Assembly (NCBI GenBank): GCA_025356335.1
Contig: JANXUF010000050.1
Location: forward strand, 62,001 to 126,000
Direction of reading: 5' to 3'
DNA length: 64,000 nucleotides
From: Actinomycetes bacterium
GTDB taxonomy: Bacteria > Actinomycetota > Acidimicrobiia > Acidimicrobiales > Ilumatobacteraceae
Shown: piece after piece, positions 61,501-64,000 of the stretch
Numbering within the stretch: position 1 is the first letter of the stretch
Layout: the number at the start of each line of letters is the position of its first letter
Program-made: the position numbers and the translations under genes
Notes under the pieces: generated by a model
What the model saw: the letters and a program-made list of their open reading frames with translations, nothing else
The model's database searches: none
What the model was told of the DNA's origin: nothing

Positions 61501-61866
61501 ACCGGCGGCCCGGCGAGGCTCGTGTACCGAACGCCCTCCATTCGCCGCCTGCTGATCCTCGGCCAGTTCATCCTGTGGATCCTCGGGCTGGTCTTCGTTG
61601 CCGGACTCCGTCCGAGATTCCGCCACCGGCGTGGAGGACGTGGCGTCGCCGAGACCGCTCCGGTACTCAATCTCGACGAGATCGTCGATCCGTCGAGGTT
61701 CGAGACCGGTGTCTTCGCCGGCGGGTCACTGACCTCGATATCCATCGACGACGACCTGCCGTTGGGTGCCGATCTTTTCTTCGACGACGCTGACGATGGT
61801 GCTGACGCTGACCGCAACGCAGGTGCGGATGTCACCCGCAGTCAGCGCCGCGAGGAACGGCGATGA
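58534..61866 (+). CDS. GT2 glycosyltransferase fused to a large polytopic membrane domain
   Basis: A protein of about 1110 residues. The first 270 residues are a GT2 (GT-A) transferase: VVAVVVTHDPGPWFDDVLAGLARQDYPN, LFCFLHDDVAL (DD metal site), ACLMVRADLFRELGGFNKAIEYQGDDLDLCWRAHLSGARVL in pieces. A membrane pair follows (LPTLLIEILLLSLFETIIGL), then a basic loop (RRHRQRAAANKQNN) and at least ten more helices with a GT-C-like look, a large extracellular part (about 780-1030) and a last helix. It may polymerise or decorate a glycan. ATG 58534 is used, with TAGTCT ten bases upstream; TTG 58462 or ATG 58477 would add up to 24 residues. The stop overlaps DUF5719 by four bases. Confidence 0.87.
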   Translation: MDESPIAAPPVVAVVVTHDPGPWFDDVLAGLARQDYPNLETMFLVTGDGVSSERIRAVLPHAHVRVVPGNHGFGPTANAALHLIEGSGLFCFLHDDVALGSSTITLLVEELYRSNAGIVGPKLVEWDNPLVLQHVGLGVDRFGEVDSALDPGEVDQEQHDAVQDVFCVPSACLMVRADLFRELGGFNKAIEYQGDDLDLCWRAHLSGARVLVVPTARVRHREALAERRPDIGEFAPAARNRLFTVATMTGALRLPTLLIEILLLSLFETIIGLFTGRLRQGLASLRAIVTLPIRLPAILSRRREVKPLRLVPDNEVVGLQIRGSARLSSFRRHRQRAAANKQNNNPLRRRGSLIRTGTVLRTVIVLLAILGSRSIIIKGLPVVGQFVPLQAPRAALRAYLSGWNIQGFGSASASPSAVGMLGLAGFAVFGKVAFLRTLLIVLPVIVGYFGMWRLADVVPSSRARAVAFIVYAAVPLPYTAIAAGRWNVLAAYAAMPWVIDLLRRISGLAASADLARVDTSVADVVARVTGLERARLTVALAVITAIVTAFAPSFALIVVAVAVVLAIATLCAGGARSTLVGVAAAISALFIVFVLHLPWSATLLRAGSWNDVIRGGLGADAHLGLTRVAAFGLGRNTLGLLALALYAPVVIAPLIGRGWRLTWASRGAVMAVTFAALAVLDDGGHLPFRLPEAGLLLAPAACGIALAAAAATASLELDVRGARFGWRQPLGIVVTLGVAAGLLPSLIAAFNGTWFAERSTTGYLRQLPAASVDGDYRTLFLGDPRLLPAPSHRTVGGISYAVVNDGPMVAADQFLAPTTGGDTLVSEALGLMRDARSQRAGRLLAPLGIRYVVIPVNDHTDSAAGTTVSQLAPGLLDAMTAQLDFRVVGSTDEVRVFENRAWLPVTATLDATAAGRSDQAGLAALVGESSGTGTAAFVDATAGKPATATLPPGTLLFSTSDSPNWHLTVAGVDVPHRGAYGWAMAFDVTTGGPARLVYRTPSIRRLLILGQFILWILGLVFVAGLRPRFRHRRGGRGVAETAPVLNLDEIVDPSRFETGVFAGGSLTSISIDDDLPLGADLFFDDADDGADADRNAGADVTRSQRREERR

Positions 61867-63299
61867 TCCGCCGCCTGCTGGTGATGATCCTGGTGCTCGG
61901 CGGTATCGCCGGCACCGTCGACATCGCCAGGGTCAACCGCTCGATGGCTCAGCCGGAATTCACGCGACTGGCGTCGCCGTCGACCCCGTACCTGCCGACG
62001 CGCGACCTGATCACCGCCACGTACTACTGCCCTGGCCTGCCGGCCGCCAGTACCACCGGAGGCGGGGAGATCGTCATCACCAATCCGACGGATGTGCCGG
62101 TCACCGGCCAGATCGAGCCCTACACGGACTCCGGCGCGCTGATCCCGCAGCTGATCTCGATCGCCCCCCGAAGTCAGCAGCCGTTCAATCTCGATGCCCT
62201 CGTCCAGACCGGCTACGTCGGCGTGACCGTCGAAATTGCCCACACCGGTGTGGCCGTCGAACAGCGCACACATTCAGCGGCCGGCACCTCGATCGCGCCC
62301 TGTTCCCCGGACGCCTCGCAGAACTGGTACTTCGCCGATGGCGTCACCGGTGACGGCGCGGCCTACGACCTCGTGCTGACGAACCCGTTTCCTGACGATG
62401 CCGTCGTCGACATGACGTTCATTGCAGGAACCGTGCAACGCCAACCGACCCAGTTCCAGGATTTCGTGATCCCGGCGAAGTCGGTGCGGGTCGTCGCTAT
62501 CGACGCAGCGGCACGAAACGAGCCGACGCTCTCCCTGATTCTGCACTCGCGTCGCGGCCGCTTTGTCGCCGCCAAGGTGCAGAGCTTCTCGACGAAGATC
62601 CGCAACGGCTACGCGTTCGCTCTCGGCGCGCCGTCGGCCGCCGTCGACTGGTACTTCGCAGACGGTGCCAAGGGAGCGGGCACGACCGAGACGTACAGCG
62701 TGCTCAATCCGACCGACACCGATGTCGAGGTCGACATCACGGTGACCGACGCAACGGGTGTCTTGCCGGCAGTACGAACGACCATCCCCTCCAATCAGAC
62801 GGTTGTCGTCGACATCGCCGGGCAGTTCAAGAACGCCAGCGGGGCATCAACAGTCAGCGACGGGACGCACTCGGTCACGATGTCCGTCGCCACCCTCGGG
62901 GCGACAGCCGGTGTCGTCGTCGAACGGGCGTTGACGACCTCGGTGTCGAAGAATATCTCCACGAGCACCGTCATCGGCTCGCAGTTCTCCTCGCAGACGT
63001 GGTGGTCACCGCTCGGCGTCCCGGTTGCGACGCCGGCTGCGCTGGTGGTCACGAACACGTCCGGGCAGGCCGGCACTTTTTCTGTCAACGCCGTCGGTCC
63101 CGGTGGGGCCAATCCGATCACCGGGCTCGAGGCGGTTCCGCTGGCCGGCGGTGCGACGTTCTACGTCGACCTCACGGTCGACGGTGCGGTCAACGTGCCG
63201 ATCGTCATCAAGAGCACGAACCTCCCGCTCGTCGTCGAGCAGCGCTATCCGACCGGCACCAAGGGCGGCAGAACCGGGGCCCTCGCCCTTCCCGAGTAG
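61863..63299 (+). CDS. DUF5719 family exported protein
   Basis: A 478-residue protein with a short N-terminal helix (LLVMILVLGGIAGTVDIARV) and an extracellular all-beta region. It shows internal duplication: NWYFADGVTGDGAAYDLVLTNPFPDDAVVDM and DWYFADGAKGAGTTETYSVLNPTDTDVEVDI are clearly related modules, and TYYCPGLPAASTTGGGEIVITNPTDVPVTG and TWWSPLGVPVATPAALVVTNTSGQAGTF look like two more. DUF5719 genes in actinobacteria are typically next to a giant GT2-membrane gene, as here (ATGA overlap). It may bind or guide the glycan outside the cell. Confidence 0.87.
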   Translation: MIRRLLVMILVLGGIAGTVDIARVNRSMAQPEFTRLASPSTPYLPTRDLITATYYCPGLPAASTTGGGEIVITNPTDVPVTGQIEPYTDSGALIPQLISIAPRSQQPFNLDALVQTGYVGVTVEIAHTGVAVEQRTHSAAGTSIAPCSPDASQNWYFADGVTGDGAAYDLVLTNPFPDDAVVDMTFIAGTVQRQPTQFQDFVIPAKSVRVVAIDAAARNEPTLSLILHSRRGRFVAAKVQSFSTKIRNGYAFALGAPSAAVDWYFADGAKGAGTTETYSVLNPTDTDVEVDITVTDATGVLPAVRTTIPSNQTVVVDIAGQFKNASGASTVSDGTHSVTMSVATLGATAGVVVERALTTSVSKNISTSTVIGSQFSSQTWWSPLGVPVATPAALVVTNTSGQAGTFSVNAVGPGGANPITGLEAVPLAGGATFYVDLTVDGAVNVPIVIKSTNLPLVVEQRYPTGTKGGRTGALALPE

Positions 63300-63344
63300 C
63301 TCGCGCCGGGGCCACCTGTCTTGGCAACTTCTGTGGGCCGTTAT

Positions 63345-63360
63345 GCACCCCCTGCGGTGC
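63345..63360. terminator. Hairpin GCACC-CCCTGC-GGTGC between convergent genes
   Basis: Five-base stem, six-base loop, 45 bases after the DUF5719 stop and 50 bases beyond the thioredoxin stop on the other strand. Weak but in the right place. Confidence 0.35.
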
Positions 63361-63410
63361 GTCGGTGGACTCAGTTCCGATCGGGTTCGATTAGGTGCAG
63401 GTTCTGCGGG

Positions 63411-63848
63411 CTATTCGGCCGGTTGCGCCGGGAGACCGTCGCGGGCTTCGGCGGCGGCTGCCCACAGGTCGGTTGCCGAAACCGGGCCGACGAAGCTTCG
63501 GCGTACGACACCGAGCTGGTCGACGATGATGGTCGTCGGGACGGCATCGACGCCGTATCGCTCGTGGAGCGCCTTGTCGGTACCGTATTCGACCTCTTGG
63601 ACGGCCACCTGACGGCTCGCCAAGGCCTGCGACTTGGCGACGACCAGCTGGCATACCCCGCAGGTCGCTGAGCTGAACACGACGACGAGCCACGGTATTT
63701 CCGGAGCGTCGAAGTCGGCGCGATCGAGCTGCGCAGGGATCGTCCAGTGTTCAGGGCGTGTTGGCGGATCGACCTTGTTCCGCTGCGCCCACCAGGCGAC
63801 GAGGCCGGCGACGACGATCACGGCTGCGGCGATGATCAAACGGGACAT
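63411..63848 (-). CDS. Membrane-anchored thioredoxin-like protein
   Basis: A 145-residue protein with an N-terminal helix (LIIAAAVIVVAGLVAWWA) and a thioredoxin fold outside. The active site is SSATCGVCQLV, Cys63 and Cys66, with a CGVC dipeptide instead of CGPC. The cis-proline is in VDAVPTTIIVD. It is likely a periplasm-facing thiol-disulfide protein, perhaps keeping cysteines of exported proteins reduced or helping cytochrome maturation. It is convergent with the DUF5719 gene. Confidence 0.87.
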   Translation of the reverse strand: MSRLIIAAAVIVVAGLVAWWAQRNKVDPPTRPEHWTIPAQLDRADFDAPEIPWLVVVFSSATCGVCQLVVAKSQALASRQVAVQEVEYGTDKALHERYGVDAVPTTIIVDQLGVVRRSFVGPVSATDLWAAAAEARDGLPAQPAE

Positions 63849-63860
63849 GGAGTACTGCTT

Positions 63861-64000
63861 TCACTGGCAACGCCCGGCCGACGGATCGACCGGGCGCTGA
63901 TGAAGATGATCTCGGATCACGGGCCGGGTCGGGAACGACGAATCCCGGGCGACATCGGCCGATTGGGCTGGCAGGATGCCGAAATCGGTATCTCGGCAGG
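63861..64000 (-). CDS. Possible C-terminal end of a gene running out of the window
   Basis: One minus-strand frame is open from the window edge to a TGA at 63861-63863, twelve bases before the thioredoxin start, with moderately G/C-biased third positions. The residues (DTDFGILPAQSADVARD, ending PSAGRCQ) match no family I know. A gene upstream of the thioredoxin is plausible, but about 45 codons are too few to be sure. Confidence 0.25.
   Translation of the reverse strand, partial: CRDTDFGILPAQSADVARDSSFPTRPVIRDHLHQRPVDPSAGRCQ

Noticed and set aside
23942..63377. GGTGGACTCAGTTC occurs identically at 23942-23955 and 63364-63377, with a near copy at 23897-23910
   Set aside because: A 14-base exact match between two places in 64 kb of biased sequence is expected several times by chance, and the flanks do not align.

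Overview
The window is high-GC DNA, almost fully coding, and reads as a chromosomal segment of an actinobacterium. The best fit is a deep-branching, Acidimicrobiia-like lineage rather than a mycobacterium or Streptomyces; this placement is inference. Support comes from coenzyme F420 synthesis (cofD, cofE) with two F420-type luciferase-like proteins, an actinobacterial-type dapD, an AccA3-like acyl-CoA carboxylase, an XPB helicase with its partner, a DUF5719 protein, and many genes whose only promoter signal is a TANNNT hexamer 6 to 9 bases before the start codon. I see no rRNA, tRNA, CRISPR array, insertion sequence, phage or plasmid gene.

Bases 1-31500 are mixed metabolism and housekeeping. 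They hold a cut-off acyl-CoA synthetase, a VapBC pair, an ECHDC3-like crotonase, an orphan three-cysteine LarE, an F420 LLM oxidoreductase, an EVE protein, and a MoxR-DUF58-VWA operon. An M20 peptidase, a nitronate monooxygenase and a geranylgeranyl-reductase-like flavoprotein coupled to a Tat-exported amidase follow. Next come an SDR, unknown membrane proteins, an EamA exporter, a class II aldolase and a site-2 protease. A MerR regulator is coupled to an unusual kinase-LLM fusion and faces a DUF4188 gene across two dyad operators. A nitroreductase, an HpcH aldolase with a hydroxyacid dehydrogenase, a lysS-dapD operon, an M15 peptidase and an LpdA-like flavoprotein complete this part.

Bases 31500-63850 are dominated by the cell envelope. 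The biotin carboxylase subunit and its biotin ligase are divergent. An LCP ligase precedes rmlA-rmlC-rmlB-rmlD, followed by plsY and a PAP2 protein. GDP-fucose synthase, three GT4 glycosyltransferases, a secreted Thr/Ala-rich protein, a sugar nucleotidyltransferase and a degenerate epimerase come next. XPB and its partner gene are followed by a GT4-cofD-cofE operon facing GDP-mannose dehydratase, then a flippase, a coiled-coil protein, a very large GT2-membrane fusion, a DUF5719 protein and a membrane thioredoxin. Together these could make dTDP-rhamnose and GDP-fucose and build, flip and attach a surface glycan. The closeness of cofDE to rhamnose, LCP and glycosyltransferase genes recalls the mycobacterial fbiAB-manC-wbbL-rmlD-LCP region.

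The least expected signals are non-coding. Two repeat families (50 bp and 41 bp) sit just after stop codons in sense orientation, a third palindromic element occurs twice, and in-frame minisatellites have expanded inside several proteins.
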